The notes beneath the pieces are model-generated. The model saw only the letters and a program-made list of their open reading frames with translations. It searched no databases and was not told the origin of the DNA. A stretch of DNA of 64,000 nt from Nocardioides sp. JQ2195. GTDB taxonomy: Bacteria; Actinomycetota; Actinomycetes; Propionibacteriales; Nocardioidaceae. A program made the translations under genes and the position numbers. The stretch spans positions 2,604,001 through 2,668,000 of the forward strand of contig NZ_CP050902.1 of NCBI RefSeq assembly GCF_012272695.1, read 5' to 3'. Positions 55,048 to 63,766 of the stretch are shown here, in pieces. Position 1 is the first letter of the stretch. Each line of letters opens with the position of its first letter.

Positions 55048-55462
55048 TCGACCGACCGAGACCCCGCGCTCCGCGCCGGTCGCCGGCGGTCGTCCCACCA
55101 AGCAACGGCTCGCGGTCGCCAACGTGTTGGCCAGCTTCGACGACTTCCGCAGTGCCCAGGAGATCCACGCCCTGCTCGCCACGAAGGGCGACAACGTCGG
55201 CTTGGCCACGGTCTACCGCACCCTGCAGCTGCTCGCCGACGCCGGCGAGGTCGACGTGCTCCGCACCGAGGACGGCGAGGCCGCCTACCGGCGCTGCTCG
55301 GACACCCACCACCATCACCTGGTCTGTCGCGCCTGCGGCGCCACGGTCGAGGTCGAGGGCCCGGCCGTCGAGCGCTGGACCACGACCATCGCGGCCGAGC
55401 ACGGCTACCGCGACATCAGCCACACGCTCGAGATGTTCGGCACCTGCGCGGCCTGCTCCTGA
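55034..55462 (+). CDS. zur: Fur-family regulator, probably Zur
   Basis: A 142-residue Fur-superfamily metalloregulator. The winged HTH at about 20-85 (RSAQEIHALLATKGDNVGLA, then TVYRTLQLLADAG), the regulatory His-rich stretch HHHHLVCRACGATVEVEG, and structural Cys pairs CRAC and CAAC. Its place as the last gene of the znu operon makes zinc the likely metal. It should bind the palindrome at 52240-52268, closing a feedback loop. ATG 55034 lies inside the end of znuB. Confidence 0.9.
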   Translation: MTNTDRPTETPRSAPVAGGRPTKQRLAVANVLASFDDFRSAQEIHALLATKGDNVGLATVYRTLQLLADAGEVDVLRTEDGEAAYRRCSDTHHHHLVCRACGATVEVEGPAVERWTTTIAAEHGYRDISHTLEMFGTCAACS

Positions 55463-55579
55463 CGCCGAGCCGGCACGAGTTGACGCCGTACGACGTCGAG
55501 CCGGCACGAGTTCACGCCGTACGACGCCGAGCCGGCACGAGCTCACGCCGTACGACGCCGAGCCGGCACGAGTTCACGG
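55461..55579. repeat. 31-bp interspersed repeat, four copies
   Basis: Copies start at 55461, 55492, 55523 and 55554 (the last is 26 nt), each like GACGCCGAGCCGGCACGAGT followed by TSACGCCGTAC. The array abuts the zur stop and ends at the 3' end of the next gene. Confidence 0.9.
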
Positions 55580-55581
55580 AA

Positions 55582-56547
55582 TCACAGGAACCGAATGCGA
55601 TGGTCGAACGTCCGTCGGGCTTCGACGATCGCGTCCCGCAGGATCCAGTCCGCGTTCTGGTCGCGTCCGTAGACGTGTTCCTTGCGGAACTCATCGATCC
55701 GCCAGCCGAAGTTCGTCCGCAGGTAGTCGCGGCGGGCCCGATCATGCTCGACGTCCTCGGACGACGAGTGCCAGGCAACCCCGTCGTACTCGGCGGCGAA
55801 CCGCAATTCCTCGAGTCCCATGTCGAGGAAGAAGAGGGTGACTCCGTCCTCGATGTGGGGGATCTGGAGGGTAGGACGTGGCAGGCCCGCATCAAGCCAG
55901 TGGAGCCGCAGCCCAGATTCTCCGGGCGACGCAGACTGACCGTCCGCCAGCGGGGCGAGCTCTCTGAGCTGGCGCACGCCCCGCTGCTTGGCGAACCGTT
56001 CGACCGAGGCGAGCAGCATGTCGTGGCTGAACCCGCCGCGTCGGAGCATGGAGTCGAGTCCCGCCAATGCCTGTTGTCGTCGTAGGAGACGACCGAGGTC
56101 GAGTGCAGTTCGAAGCGGCGTGGTGACCAGGATGCCACCGACCTCGCACAGGTCATCGGGGCGCATCCGGCGCTCGCCGCTGTCGGCCAGCGCCAGTCTG
56201 GTGCGATCGGCACCGGGAAGGTGGAACACCGAGACCTTCGGAACCGCTAGGTGGTCGTTGGGTGCCAGGATCATCTCCGCGCCGTGCAGCCAGCCGGCGG
56301 TCCGATCGGCCACGAAGGCACCGGGCGGCACCACCTTCGCCAGGACCTTCACGCGCGTGCCCAGGTCGTCGGGTTGCCGGTGATCGAGGAAGACCCCGCG
56401 CAGCGGTCGGCGCAACAGGCCGAGGTCGATCATCTCCCGAAGGTTGCGGTCAGTGAGACCAGCCGCGCGAGCCTCACGCCGGGTGAAGGGCTCGCTGGGA
56501 TCCAGTGGGAACCAGGATTCGACCGGTTGATTGGGGTGGATGATCAT
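55582..56547 (-). CDS. AbiEi-antitoxin-like/DUF559 nuclease-fold protein
   Basis: A 321-residue two-part protein. Residues ~15-70 form a winged helix (FTRREARAAGLTDRNLREMI) like the N-terminal domain of AbiEi antitoxins. The C-terminal ~120 residues (ESGLRLHWLDAGLPRPTLQI, RFAAEYDGVAWHSS, DYLRTNFGWRIDEFRKEHV) match the DUF559/PD-(D/E)XK nuclease-like fold, with E...YDG as the active-site-like core. Such proteins are frequent in actinobacteria and of unproven function; no toxin partner is adjacent. It is flanked on both sides by copies of one short repeat in inverted orientation. ATG 56547. Confidence 0.78.
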   Translation of the reverse strand: MIIHPNQPVESWFPLDPSEPFTRREARAAGLTDRNLREMIDLGLLRRPLRGVFLDHRQPDDLGTRVKVLAKVVPPGAFVADRTAGWLHGAEMILAPNDHLAVPKVSVFHLPGADRTRLALADSGERRMRPDDLCEVGGILVTTPLRTALDLGRLLRRQQALAGLDSMLRRGGFSHDMLLASVERFAKQRGVRQLRELAPLADGQSASPGESGLRLHWLDAGLPRPTLQIPHIEDGVTLFFLDMGLEELRFAAEYDGVAWHSSSEDVEHDRARRDYLRTNFGWRIDEFRKEHVYGRDQNADWILRDAIVEARRTFDHRIRFL

Positions 56548-56637
56548 GCACCCAGACAAGCGCCGGTTCCACCAGCGCGCGAGGCTCCCGGTGTCAACCT
56601 GTGGATGACCGCCTGAAAATCGAGCAGCCAGATGCAG

Positions 56638-56696
56638 GTACGCCGTCAACACGCGCCGACTCGGCACCACACACCGTCAACACGCGCCGACTCGGC
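56638..56696. repeat. Inverted copies of the 31-bp interspersed repeat
   Basis: Two copies, about 56638-56665 and 56672-56696, reading GCCGAGTCGGCGCGTGTTGA on the minus strand: the same family as the arrays at 52177 and 55461 but in opposite orientation. They lie between the AbiEi/DUF559-like gene start and the uppS stop. Confidence 0.8.
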
Positions 56697-56710
56697 GGGG
56701 CGAGGTGGGG

Positions 56711-57493
56711 TCAAGCGGTCGGGTTGGGGAGCGCGCCACCGTAGCGACGATCACGGCGGGCGTAGGTGTCGATGGCGGCCCACAGGTGCCGTCGGTCGAC
56801 GTCGGGCCAGAGCACGTCGGAGAACACGAACTCGCTGTACGCGGCCTGCCAGAGCATGAAGTTCGAGAGCCGCTGCTCCCCCGACGTGCGCCAGACCAGG
56901 TCGGCGTCGGAGAGGTCCGGGACATAGAGGTGCTTGGCGAACGTCTTCTCGTCGACCTTCTCCGGGTTCAACCGACCGGCAGCGACCTCACGCGCGATCG
57001 AGCGGGCCGCGTCGGCCACCTCGGCCCGTCCGCCGTAGTTGACGCACATGGTCAGGGTGCAGACCGTGTTGTCCTTGGTCAGCTCCTCGGCGACCTGGAG
57101 CTCCTTGATCACCGACTTCCACAGCCGCGGCGCCCGGCCCGCCCACTTCACCCGAACGCCGAGCTCGTGCATCTCGTCACGTCGGCGGCGGATCACGTCG
57201 CGGTTGAAGCCCATCAGGAAGCGGACCTCGTCGGGCGACCGTGCCCAGTTCTCCGTCGAGAAGGCGTACGCCGAGACCGCCTTCACGCCGATCTCGATGG
57301 CCCCCTCGACCACGTCGAACAACGACGACTCCCCCGCCTCGTGCCCCTTGGTCCGCGGCAACCCGCGTTCCTTGGCCCAGCGGCCGTTGCCGTCCATCAC
57401 CACGGCCACGTGGCGCGGGACGAGCTCCTTGGGGATGGGAGGAGGCGTGGCGCCAGAGGGGTGTGGAGTGGGACGACGCGGTTCTCGGTTCAC
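56711..57493 (-). CDS. uppS: Undecaprenyl/polyprenyl diphosphate synthase (cis-prenyltransferase)
   Basis: Makes the polyprenyl carrier for cell-wall synthesis from IPP and an allylic diphosphate. The 260-residue product has [13 protein letters not shown] (catalytic Asp), [27 protein letters not shown] and [22 protein letters not shown] 57493 is preceded at 6 nt by TAGTGT (reverse strand, 57500-57505). In actinobacteria uppS usually directly follows recO; here a MarR gene on the other strand has been placed between them. Confidence 0.96.
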   Translation of the reverse strand: MNREPRRPTPHPSGATPPPIPKELVPRHVAVVMDGNGRWAKERGLPRTKGHEAGESSLFDVVEGAIEIGVKAVSAYAFSTENWARSPDEVRFLMGFNRDVIRRRRDEMHELGVRVKWAGRAPRLWKSVIKELQVAEELTKDNTVCTLTMCVNYGGRAEVADAARSIAREVAAGRLNPEKVDEKTFAKHLYVPDLSDADLVWRTSGEQRLSNFMLWQAAYSEFVFSDVLWPDVDRRHLWAAIDTYARRDRRYGGALPNPTA

Positions 57494-57539
57494 GGGCCAA
57501 CACTAAGCGTGCCGCCCGCCGTGGCTCTATGCTGCCAGC

Positions 57540-57992
57540 GTGGACAATCAGAACGACGTCATCGAGCAGCAGCTGTTCACCCTGTTGCGCCGCACCCAGG
57601 CGATTCACATCGGCACGGCCTCCGGCGACGTCGAGCTGGAGCGCTCCAGCTACGGGATCCTGTGCCTGCTCGCCGACGAGGGGCCGCAACGGCTCGGCGC
57701 CATCGCGCAGACGTTCCGCCTCGACCCGTCCACGATCACCCGCCAGGTGCAGACCGTCGTACGCCTGGGCCTGGCCGAGAAGTCCGTCGACGAGAACGAC
57801 CGCCGGGCCTCGCTGCTCGAGCTGACCGAGCTCGGGGCCGCCGCGGTCGCCGAGGCACGCGATCACCGTCGCGAGATGCTCGACCGGCTCCTCGCCGCGT
57901 GGACCCCGGACGAACGGGCCGAGTTCCTGCGCTCGCTCCAGCGGTTCAACGCGACCGTCGAAAAGTGGATCGAGCACGGCACCCCGACCTGA
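57540..57992 (+). CDS. MarR-family transcriptional regulator
   Basis: A 150-residue winged-helix regulator. HTH at about 55-75 (RLGAIAQTFRLDPSTITR), wing VDENDRRASLLELTELG. MarR proteins repress nearby genes and release DNA on binding small aromatic or oxidising ligands; the target here is unknown. TATGCT (57528-57533) sits 6 nt before GTG 57540, and the divergent uppS promoter is within 35 bp, so the two starts share regulatory DNA. Confidence 0.88.
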   Translation: MDNQNDVIEQQLFTLLRRTQAIHIGTASGDVELERSSYGILCLLADEGPQRLGAIAQTFRLDPSTITRQVQTVVRLGLAEKSVDENDRRASLLELTELGAAAVAEARDHRREMLDRLLAAWTPDERAEFLRSLQRFNATVEKWIEHGTPT

Positions 57993-58032
57993 CCGCACCG
58001 GCCCGACCTGAACCGCGGCTCCGAGCCGGGGG

Positions 58033-58761
58033 TCAGCGTTCGACGTACGCCAGCGACCGCAGTCGGCGCTCGATGTGCCAGTGCAGGTAGGCCGAGACCA
58101 GGCCGCTGGCCTCCTTGAGGTGCCGCGGCTCGCTGGCCTCGATCAACGGCCAGTCGCCCGCCAGCAGCCCGCCCAGCACCGCCACGGTCTCGGAGGCCGG
58201 GTTCGCCGAGCCCGGAAGCCGACAGCTGCTGCACAGGATGCCCCCGGCCGCGGGGTTGAACCAGCGGTGCGGCCCCGGCGCGTCACACCGTGCGCAGCGG
58301 TCGAAGGACGGGGCGTAGCCGGCCACCGACAGGGACCGCAGGAAGTAGGAGTCGAGCACCTGCCCGGGCCGTCGTTCTGGTGTGGTCAGGGCACGCAACC
58401 CACCGACGAGCAGCAGGAACTGCTGCAGTGACGGCTGGCGCTCCTCGTGGATCAGCCGTTCGGCGGTCTCCAGCATCGCGGTGCCCGAGGTGTAGCGGTC
58501 GTAGTCGGCGCCCAGCGTCGACGAGAACGGGGTCAGCGTCTCTGCCTGGGTGATCACGTCGAGGTTGCGCCCCTCGGCCAGCTGCAGGTCGACGTGCGTG
58601 AACGGCTCCAGGCGGGAACCCCACCGCGACGACGTACGGCGTACGCCCTTGGCGACCGCGCGCACCAGCCCGTGGTTGCGGGTCAGCAGGGTGATGATCC
58701 GATCCGCCTCACCCAGCTTGTGGGTGCGCAGCACGACGGCTTCGGCTCGATAGAGGGGCAC
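58033..58761 (-). CDS. recO: DNA repair protein RecO
   Basis: Part of the RecFOR pathway that loads RecA on single-stranded gaps. A 242-residue protein: N-terminal OB domain (PLYRAEAVVLRTHKLGEADR), a helical middle, and a zinc finger CARCDAPGPH / GILCSSC near residue 150-180. GTG 58761 has CACAAT 6 nt upstream (leaderless), and the hydrolase gene ends 17 bp before it, so it may also be read from that transcript. Confidence 0.94.
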   Translation of the reverse strand: MPLYRAEAVVLRTHKLGEADRIITLLTRNHGLVRAVAKGVRRTSSRWGSRLEPFTHVDLQLAEGRNLDVITQAETLTPFSSTLGADYDRYTSGTAMLETAERLIHEERQPSLQQFLLLVGGLRALTTPERRPGQVLDSYFLRSLSVAGYAPSFDRCARCDAPGPHRWFNPAAGGILCSSCRLPGSANPASETVAVLGGLLAGDWPLIEASEPRHLKEASGLVSAYLHWHIERRLRSLAYVER

Positions 58762-58778
58762 ACCCCCATTGTGCCGCG

Positions 58779-59636
58779 TCAGGCCTTGCGGATCCCGGCG
58801 TCGGGGCGTGTCTCCCAGCACTCCTCCACGAACTCGACCGCCTCCTTGTCGAGTCGCTCGGGCCGGAACCGCCACTCGAGGATGCTCCGCGCCTGCACGA
58901 AGCGGGCGCCGGGCACCTCCTCGGCGAGCATCGCCGCGTCCGCGGCCGGGTGGATCGGGTCGGCCGGGTGCCCCACAACCATCGTCGGTACGTCGATCGC
59001 GCGACGCAGCTTGGAGGGTGGGGCGATGCGCCCGAAGACGATGCCGTGCAGCACCGCGGCCATCGCCGCCGGCTGCTGGTCACAGGTGTCCAGGCCGACC
59101 CCGGCCCAGAAGGGGACCAGTCCGCGTGGCACCCACCGGGTGAGCGTGCGCGCGGTCGCGACGGTGAAGGGCAGGAACCGGGCGGCCAGCATCGCCGGGC
59201 CGAAGACCACCAACCCGACCTCCACGGCGTTGTCGAGCACCGGCATCTCGACGAGCAGCCCGCGCACCCGCTCGGGCGCGATCGCGGCCACCTCGAGGGA
59301 CACGTTGGCGCCCAGCGAGGTCCCGCCGATGACCGCCTCCTCCGCACCGACGTGGTCGAGCAGCGCCACCACCTGCTCGCCGAAGGCGGTCATCGAGTAG
59401 ACCAACGGGTCGGCCGGACGATCGGACCGGCCGTGGCCGAGCAGGTCGATGGTGAGCACGTGCATGCCCTCCGCGGCCAGGACCCGGGCCAGCGGCTGGC
59501 ACATCCGGCGCAGCATCAGCTGACCGTGGACCAGCACCACCCATCGGTCACCGGACCCGTACTCGGTGTACTCGAGCCGGTCCTCCCCCAGGAAGAACTG
59601 GCCGATGCGTTCGGAGACCAAGGGAGTGCGGGGCAT
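58779..59636 (-). CDS. Alpha/beta hydrolase
   Basis: A 285-residue alpha/beta-hydrolase: oxyanion strand VVLVHGQL, DLLGHGRSDRP, nucleophile Ser in GGTSLGANVSL, acid in VVGHPADPIHPA. The expected C-terminal catalytic His is not clearly in the usual place (residues ~255-265 read ILEWRFRPERL), so activity needs care. TAGATT (reverse strand, 59643-59648) lies 6 nt before ATG 59636. It is upstream of recO on the same strand. Substrate unknown. Confidence 0.83.
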   Translation of the reverse strand: MPRTPLVSERIGQFFLGEDRLEYTEYGSGDRWVVLVHGQLMLRRMCQPLARVLAAEGMHVLTIDLLGHGRSDRPADPLVYSMTAFGEQVVALLDHVGAEEAVIGGTSLGANVSLEVAAIAPERVRGLLVEMPVLDNAVEVGLVVFGPAMLAARFLPFTVATARTLTRWVPRGLVPFWAGVGLDTCDQQPAAMAAVLHGIVFGRIAPPSKLRRAIDVPTMVVGHPADPIHPAADAAMLAEEVPGARFVQARSILEWRFRPERLDKEAVEFVEECWETRPDAGIRKA

Positions 59637-59671
59637 GCCGGCAATCTACCGGCAGTCGGACGACTTCGGCG

Positions 59672-60202
59672 TCAGCGGATTTCGACCGCGTCCACGACGA
59701 AGACCAGCGTCTCGTCAGGCCCGATCGTCCCCTGGCCGGTCGTGCCGTAGCCCTTCTCCGGCGGGATGATGATCAGGCGGCGGTCGCCCTTCTGGATGCC
59801 GATCAGGCCCTCGTTCCACCCTTGGATGACCTGGGCCTGGCCGAGCGGCTCGACGGGGAACGGCTGGCCGCGGTCGAAGGAGTTGTCCTGGACCTGCTGG
59901 TCCGACCACGAGACCAGAAGGTAGTCGGTCAGGACGCCGCCACCCTCCTGCGCCTCCGGGCCCGAGCCCTCGACCAGGTCCTTGGTCACGATCTCGGTCG
60001 GCGCCGTGCAGTCCTCGGGAAGCGTGACCTCCGGCTTCTCGCCGAACCCGCCGTCCACCTCGATGTCGTCGGCCGTGCACACCCGGTCGGCGGCGCTCTG
60101 CTTGTCGGCAGAACCCGCGTCGTCGTCCGAGCAGGCGGCGGCGACGGTGAGCACGAATGCGGTGACGGCAAGGGCTGAGGTGATTCTCCGGGCGGTACGC
60201 AT
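59672..60202 (-). CDS. FKBP-type peptidyl-prolyl isomerase, exported lipoprotein-like
   Basis: A 176-residue FKBP fold with an N-terminal signal peptide ending in a lipobox-like VAAAC (about residue 24), so it acts at the outer membrane face on folding exported proteins. FKBP motifs: LLVSWSDQQVQDNSFDRGQ, QVIQGWNEGLIGIQKGDRR, IIPPEKGYG and the final TLVFVVDAVEI. TAGGCT (reverse strand, 60210-60215) precedes ATG 60202 by 7 nt. Confidence 0.9.
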   Translation of the reverse strand: MRTARRITSALAVTAFVLTVAAACSDDDAGSADKQSAADRVCTADDIEVDGGFGEKPEVTLPEDCTAPTEIVTKDLVEGSGPEAQEGGGVLTDYLLVSWSDQQVQDNSFDRGQPFPVEPLGQAQVIQGWNEGLIGIQKGDRRLIIIPPEKGYGTTGQGTIGPDETLVFVVDAVEIR

Positions 60203-60244
60203 GGCGGCGAGCCTATCCGGCACATTCCTGAGAGTCTTGACCGC

Positions 60245-61057
60245 ATGTCCTCGCACGCCCCGGCCACCGCGCGATCCACCGTCAAGCAGTCACCCCTCGC
60301 GAGCCACCCCTCGAAGCCGCCCGTCGGGTTCGGGGACTGGGCGATGCTCGTGCTTGCGATCATCTCCGTCGCCCTGCTGGGCTGGATCACCTTCTGGGAG
60401 GTCGACCCCGACACCGAGCGCACGGTGATCATCGCCGACTACATGATCTGCGGGATCTTCGCCGTCGAGTTCGTCTGGCGCTGGCGACGCGCGGGCGAGG
60501 GGTGGAAGTTCCCCCTGAAGTACTGGTACGAGGTGCTGGGCATGATCCCCGTCTCCAACCCGGCCTTCCGCTCGTTCCGGTTGTTGCGCATCTTCATCGT
60601 GCTGGCGCGCCTGGGTCGGGCCGCAGACCGGGCCTTCGGTGACCGGGTCACGGCTGCCCTCGTCAAGCAGGGTGCGGAGAGCATCGTGGAGGTGATCAAG
60701 CGGCCGGTCACGATCGCGGTCATGGACGAGGTCACCGCGGTGCTGCAGACCGGCAACTACACCACCAACATCGCCCGGGCCCTGAACGAGAACCGCGCCG
60801 AGCTCGACGCGATGATCGTGGAGCTGGTCAAGAGGGACCAACAGATGGGGCGACTCAAGTTCCTCCCGTTCCACGACGACGTCGTCCGGTTGGTCAGCGA
60901 CACCGTCTTCCGACTGATCTTCGAGGTGCTCAACGACCCACGCACCGACGAGCTGATCTCCGATGCCCTGCGTGAGAACATCGACCAGATGCGGGCCGCG
61001 ATCCGCGGCAAGTACGACGAGGAGCAGGCCGCCCGCGCCGCGAGGAGCAGCAGATGA
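60245..61057 (+). CDS. Voltage-sensor-domain protein without a pore
   Basis: A 270-residue protein resembling the S1-S4 part of voltage-gated cation channels. S1 near WAMLVLAIISVALLGWITFW, S2 near YMICGIFAVEFVWRW, S3 near LKYWYEVLGMIPVS, and S4 SFRLLRIFIVLARLGRAADR with Arg at roughly every third or fourth position. No S5-P-S6 pore or selectivity filter follows; instead about 140 residues of charged helix (residues ~125-270). It may be a voltage-gated proton channel-like or regulatory sensor. It overlaps the GNAT gene by 4 nt. Confidence 0.75.
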   Translation: MSSHAPATARSTVKQSPLASHPSKPPVGFGDWAMLVLAIISVALLGWITFWEVDPDTERTVIIADYMICGIFAVEFVWRWRRAGEGWKFPLKYWYEVLGMIPVSNPAFRSFRLLRIFIVLARLGRAADRAFGDRVTAALVKQGAESIVEVIKRPVTIAVMDEVTAVLQTGNYTTNIARALNENRAELDAMIVELVKRDQQMGRLKFLPFHDDVVRLVSDTVFRLIFEVLNDPRTDELISDALRENIDQMRAAIRGKYDEEQAARAARSSR

Positions 61058-61524
61058 GCACGGTCGTCAGGACCCTCGGGCCCGACGAGTGGCAGACCTG
61101 GCGCGAGATCCGCCTGCGGTCGCTCGCCGACGCCCCGGACGCGTTCGGGTCGACGCTGGCCCGCGAGCAGGCGTTCACCGAGGAGCTGTGGCGCGACCGG
61201 ATGCGCTCGTCACCCGTGGTCGCTTTCGTCGACGGCGTCCCGGCCGCGATGGGAGGCGGCTTCCAGATCGGTGACGGGCTGGTGCAGATCATCGCGATGT
61301 GGACCGTCCCCGAGTTCCGTCGGCGCGGCTTGTCGAAGCTGGTCCTCGACGAGCTGGTCCGGGCCATCCGGGCCCGGGGCCACCGGGTCGTGCTCGACGT
61401 GACGCGGGGCAACCGGGCCGCGCGGACGGCGTACGAGCACTACGGCTTCGTGGCGACCGGCAGGGCCGAACCCCTCAGGGAGGGGTCCGACTTGCTGGTC
61501 GACGAGATGGTGCTGCCGCAGTAG
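61054..61524 (+). CDS. GNAT-family N-acetyltransferase
   Basis: A 156-residue acetyltransferase that moves acetyl from CoA to an unknown amine. The CoA-binding motif A region is IIAMWTVPEFRRRGLSKLVL (R-R-x-G-L), followed by VVLDVTRGNRAARTAYEHYG typical of motif B. ATG 61054 overlaps the preceding stop (ATGA), so it is coupled to the voltage-sensor gene. A hairpin repeat starts at the base after its stop codon. Confidence 0.88.
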   Translation: MSTVVRTLGPDEWQTWREIRLRSLADAPDAFGSTLAREQAFTEELWRDRMRSSPVVAFVDGVPAAMGGGFQIGDGLVQIIAMWTVPEFRRRGLSKLVLDELVRAIRARGHRVVLDVTRGNRAARTAYEHYGFVATGRAEPLREGSDLLVDEMVLPQ

Positions 61525-61562
61525 TGGTTTCGAGACGGTCGCTGGCGCTCCCTCCTCAACCA
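61525..61562. repeat. 38-bp hairpin repeat, reverse-oriented copy
   Basis: TGGTTTCGAGACGGTCGCTG followed by GCGCTCCCTCCTCAACCA, directly after the GNAT stop. It is the reverse-complement form of the core found in the array at 61572-61997. Confidence 0.85.
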
Positions 61563-61571
61563 CCGTCACCC

Positions 61572-61997
61572 GTTGGTTGAGGAGGCGAGGAACGAGCCGT
61601 CTCGAAACCACCTGCCGCCTCAGGCATCCCCCGTTGGTTGAGGAGGCGAGGCACGAGCCGTCTCGAAACCACCGTGCCGCCTCAGGCATCGCCCGTTGGT
61701 TGAGGAGGCGAGGCACGAGCCGTCACGAAACCACCGTGCCGCCTCAGGCATCGCCCGTTGGTTGAGGAGGCGAGGAACGAGCCGTCGCGAAACCACCGTG
61801 CCGCCTCAGGCATCGCCCGTTGGTTGAGGAGGCGAGGCACGAGCCGTCTCGAAACCACCGTGCCGCCTCAGGCATCGCCCGTTGGTTGAGGAGGCGAGGC
61901 ACGAGCCGTCACGAAACCACCGTGCCGCCTCAGGCATCGCCCGTTGGTTGAGGAGGCGAGGCACGAGCCGTCTCGAAACCACCGTGCCGCCTCAGGC
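61572..61997. repeat. Seven-copy ~62-bp tandem repeat array ending in leuA
   Basis: Copies start at 61572, 61633, 61695, 61757, 61819, 61881 and 61943 (61 then 62 bp period; the last is partial). Each reads GTTGGTTGAGGAGGCGAGGC, ACGAGCCGTCTCGAAACCAC, CGTGCCGCCTCAGGCATCGC. The CGCCTCAGGC part of the last copy is the end of leuA itself (last codon and stop). The whole 467-bp gap between GNAT and leuA is made of these elements. No unique spacers, so not CRISPR. Confidence 0.93.
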
Positions 61998-63761
61998 GCG
62001 GTTGACCGCGGAGACCACTGCCTTCAGCGACGCCGTGACGATGTTGGCGTCGAGGCCGACACCCCACAGGACCTGGTCGCCGACGGCGCACTCGACGTAG
62101 GCCGCGGCGATCGCGTCGCCGCCGGCGGACAGCGCGTGCTCGTGGTAGTCGAGGACCCGCACGTCACCTCGGTCGGCGTACGTCGGGTTGCCCGCCGCCT
62201 GCTCGGACTCGACGAGCTCGTTCAACGCGTTGGTGAAGGCGTTGATCGGCCCGTTGCCACTGGCGGAGAGGGCACGCAGCTCCTCGTCGACGTAGACGTT
62301 GACGTTGAGCTGGTCCTTCTCACCGGCCGCCGACGAGGTGTGCACCGAGTTGAGCTTGAGCGGGCTCTCGCGGTCGAGGTATTCGTTGCGGAAGACCTCC
62401 CAGATCGCCTCGGGAGTCATCTCGCCACCGTCGGAGTCGGTGCGCTGCTGGACCACCCGGCTGAACTCGATCTGGGCGCGACGCGGCAGCTCGAGGTTGT
62501 GCTCGGCCTTGAGGATGTAGGCGACACCACCCTTGCCGGACTGGCTGTTGACCCGGATCACGGCCTCGTAGTTGCGGCCGACGTCCTTCGGGTCGATCGG
62601 AAGGTACGGCGCCTCCCAGTCGAGCTGCTCGACCGGCACGCCCTTCTCGGCGGCCTGCTTGTCGAGGTCCTCGAGACCCTTCTTGATCGCGTCTTGGTGG
62701 GACCCGGAGAACGCGGTGTAGACCAGGTCGCCGGCGTAGGGGTGGCGAGGGTGCACCGGCAGGTTCGTGCAGTACTCGACCGTGCGGCGCACCTCGTCGA
62801 TGTCGCTGAAGTCGACCTGCGGGTCGATGCCCTGGCTGAAGAGGTTCATCCCGAGGGTGACCAGGTCGACGTTGCCGGTGCGCTCGCCATGACCGAACAG
62901 GCAGCCCTCGACCCGGTCGGCACCGGCCATCAGGGCCAGCTCGGTCGCGGCGACCGCCGTGCCCCGGTCGTTGTGGGGGTGCAGGCTGATCGCGGAGTGC
63001 TCGCGACGTGTGATGCCCCGGCCGAAGTACTCGATCTGGTCGGCGTAGGTGTTCGGCGTCGACATCTCGACGGTGGCCGGCAGGTTCAGGATGATCTCGC
63101 GCCCCGCCTCGGGCTGCCACACGTCGGAGACCGACTCGCAGACCGAGAGCGCGAAGTCGGTGTCGGACTGGGTGAAGATCTCGGGGCTGTACTGGTAGCC
63201 GAAGTCCTCGCTGCCGACGATGCCGCCGAGCAGCTCCTCGGCGTACTTCATCACCATCTCGGTGCCACGGACGGCGATGTTGCGGCACTCGTCGGGCGTG
63301 ACCCCGAACACCACCCGCTGGAACAGCGGGGCCGTGGCGTTGTAGAGGTGGACCGTGGCGCGGTCGGCACCGACCAGCGACTCGATGGTGCGCTCGATGA
63401 GGTCCTCACGGGCCTGGGTGAGCACCGAGATCTGGACGTCGTCGGGGATCCGGTCCTCCACGACCAGCTTGCGCACGAAGTCGAAGTCGGTCTGGCTGGC
63501 GCTCGGGAAGCCGACCTCGATCTCCTTGTAGCCCATCTTCACCAGCAGCTCGAACATGCTCAGCTTGCGGGCGGGCGTCATCGGGTCGATCAGGGCCTGG
63601 TTGCCGTCGCGCAGGTCGGTGGAGAGCCAACGCGGAGCATGGGTGATCTTCTTCGTCGGCCAGGTGCGGTCCGGGACGTCGACGGGAACGAACGGCGTGT
63701 AGCGCTGGAACGGCATGCCGCTGGTGGACTGCCGATTGCCGGTGTTGCTCAGATTGGTCAT
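61992..63761 (-). CDS. leuA: 2-isopropylmalate synthase
   Basis: First step of leucine synthesis: condenses 2-oxoisovalerate with acetyl-CoA. The 589-residue long-form enzyme has [19 protein letters not shown] (metal/substrate), [54 protein letters not shown] and the C-terminal leucine-sensing domain (after ~residue 430), with [13 protein letters not shown] and the final YVECAVG. AGCGAGG lies 5 nt upstream of ATG 63761 and is also one arm of the attenuator. Expression should fall when leucine is plentiful, by both feedback and attenuation. Confidence 0.97.
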   Translation of the reverse strand: MTNLSNTGNRQSTSGMPFQRYTPFVPVDVPDRTWPTKKITHAPRWLSTDLRDGNQALIDPMTPARKLSMFELLVKMGYKEIEVGFPSASQTDFDFVRKLVVEDRIPDDVQISVLTQAREDLIERTIESLVGADRATVHLYNATAPLFQRVVFGVTPDECRNIAVRGTEMVMKYAEELLGGIVGSEDFGYQYSPEIFTQSDTDFALSVCESVSDVWQPEAGREIILNLPATVEMSTPNTYADQIEYFGRGITRREHSAISLHPHNDRGTAVAATELALMAGADRVEGCLFGHGERTGNVDLVTLGMNLFSQGIDPQVDFSDIDEVRRTVEYCTNLPVHPRHPYAGDLVYTAFSGSHQDAIKKGLEDLDKQAAEKGVPVEQLDWEAPYLPIDPKDVGRNYEAVIRVNSQSGKGGVAYILKAEHNLELPRRAQIEFSRVVQQRTDSDGGEMTPEAIWEVFRNEYLDRESPLKLNSVHTSSAAGEKDQLNVNVYVDEELRALSASGNGPINAFTNALNELVESEQAAGNPTYADRGDVRVLDYHEHALSAGGDAIAAAYVECAVGDQVLWGVGLDANIVTASLKAVVSAVNRA

Positions 63762-63766
63762 GGAAA

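Noticed and set aside
55461..55579. CRISPR-like 31-bp repeats
   Set aside because: Repeats are contiguous without spacers, and related copies are dispersed and inverted elsewhere.
61572..61997. CRISPR-like array
   Set aside because: The units are directly joined and nearly identical over their whole 62 bp; there are no unique spacers and no cas genes.
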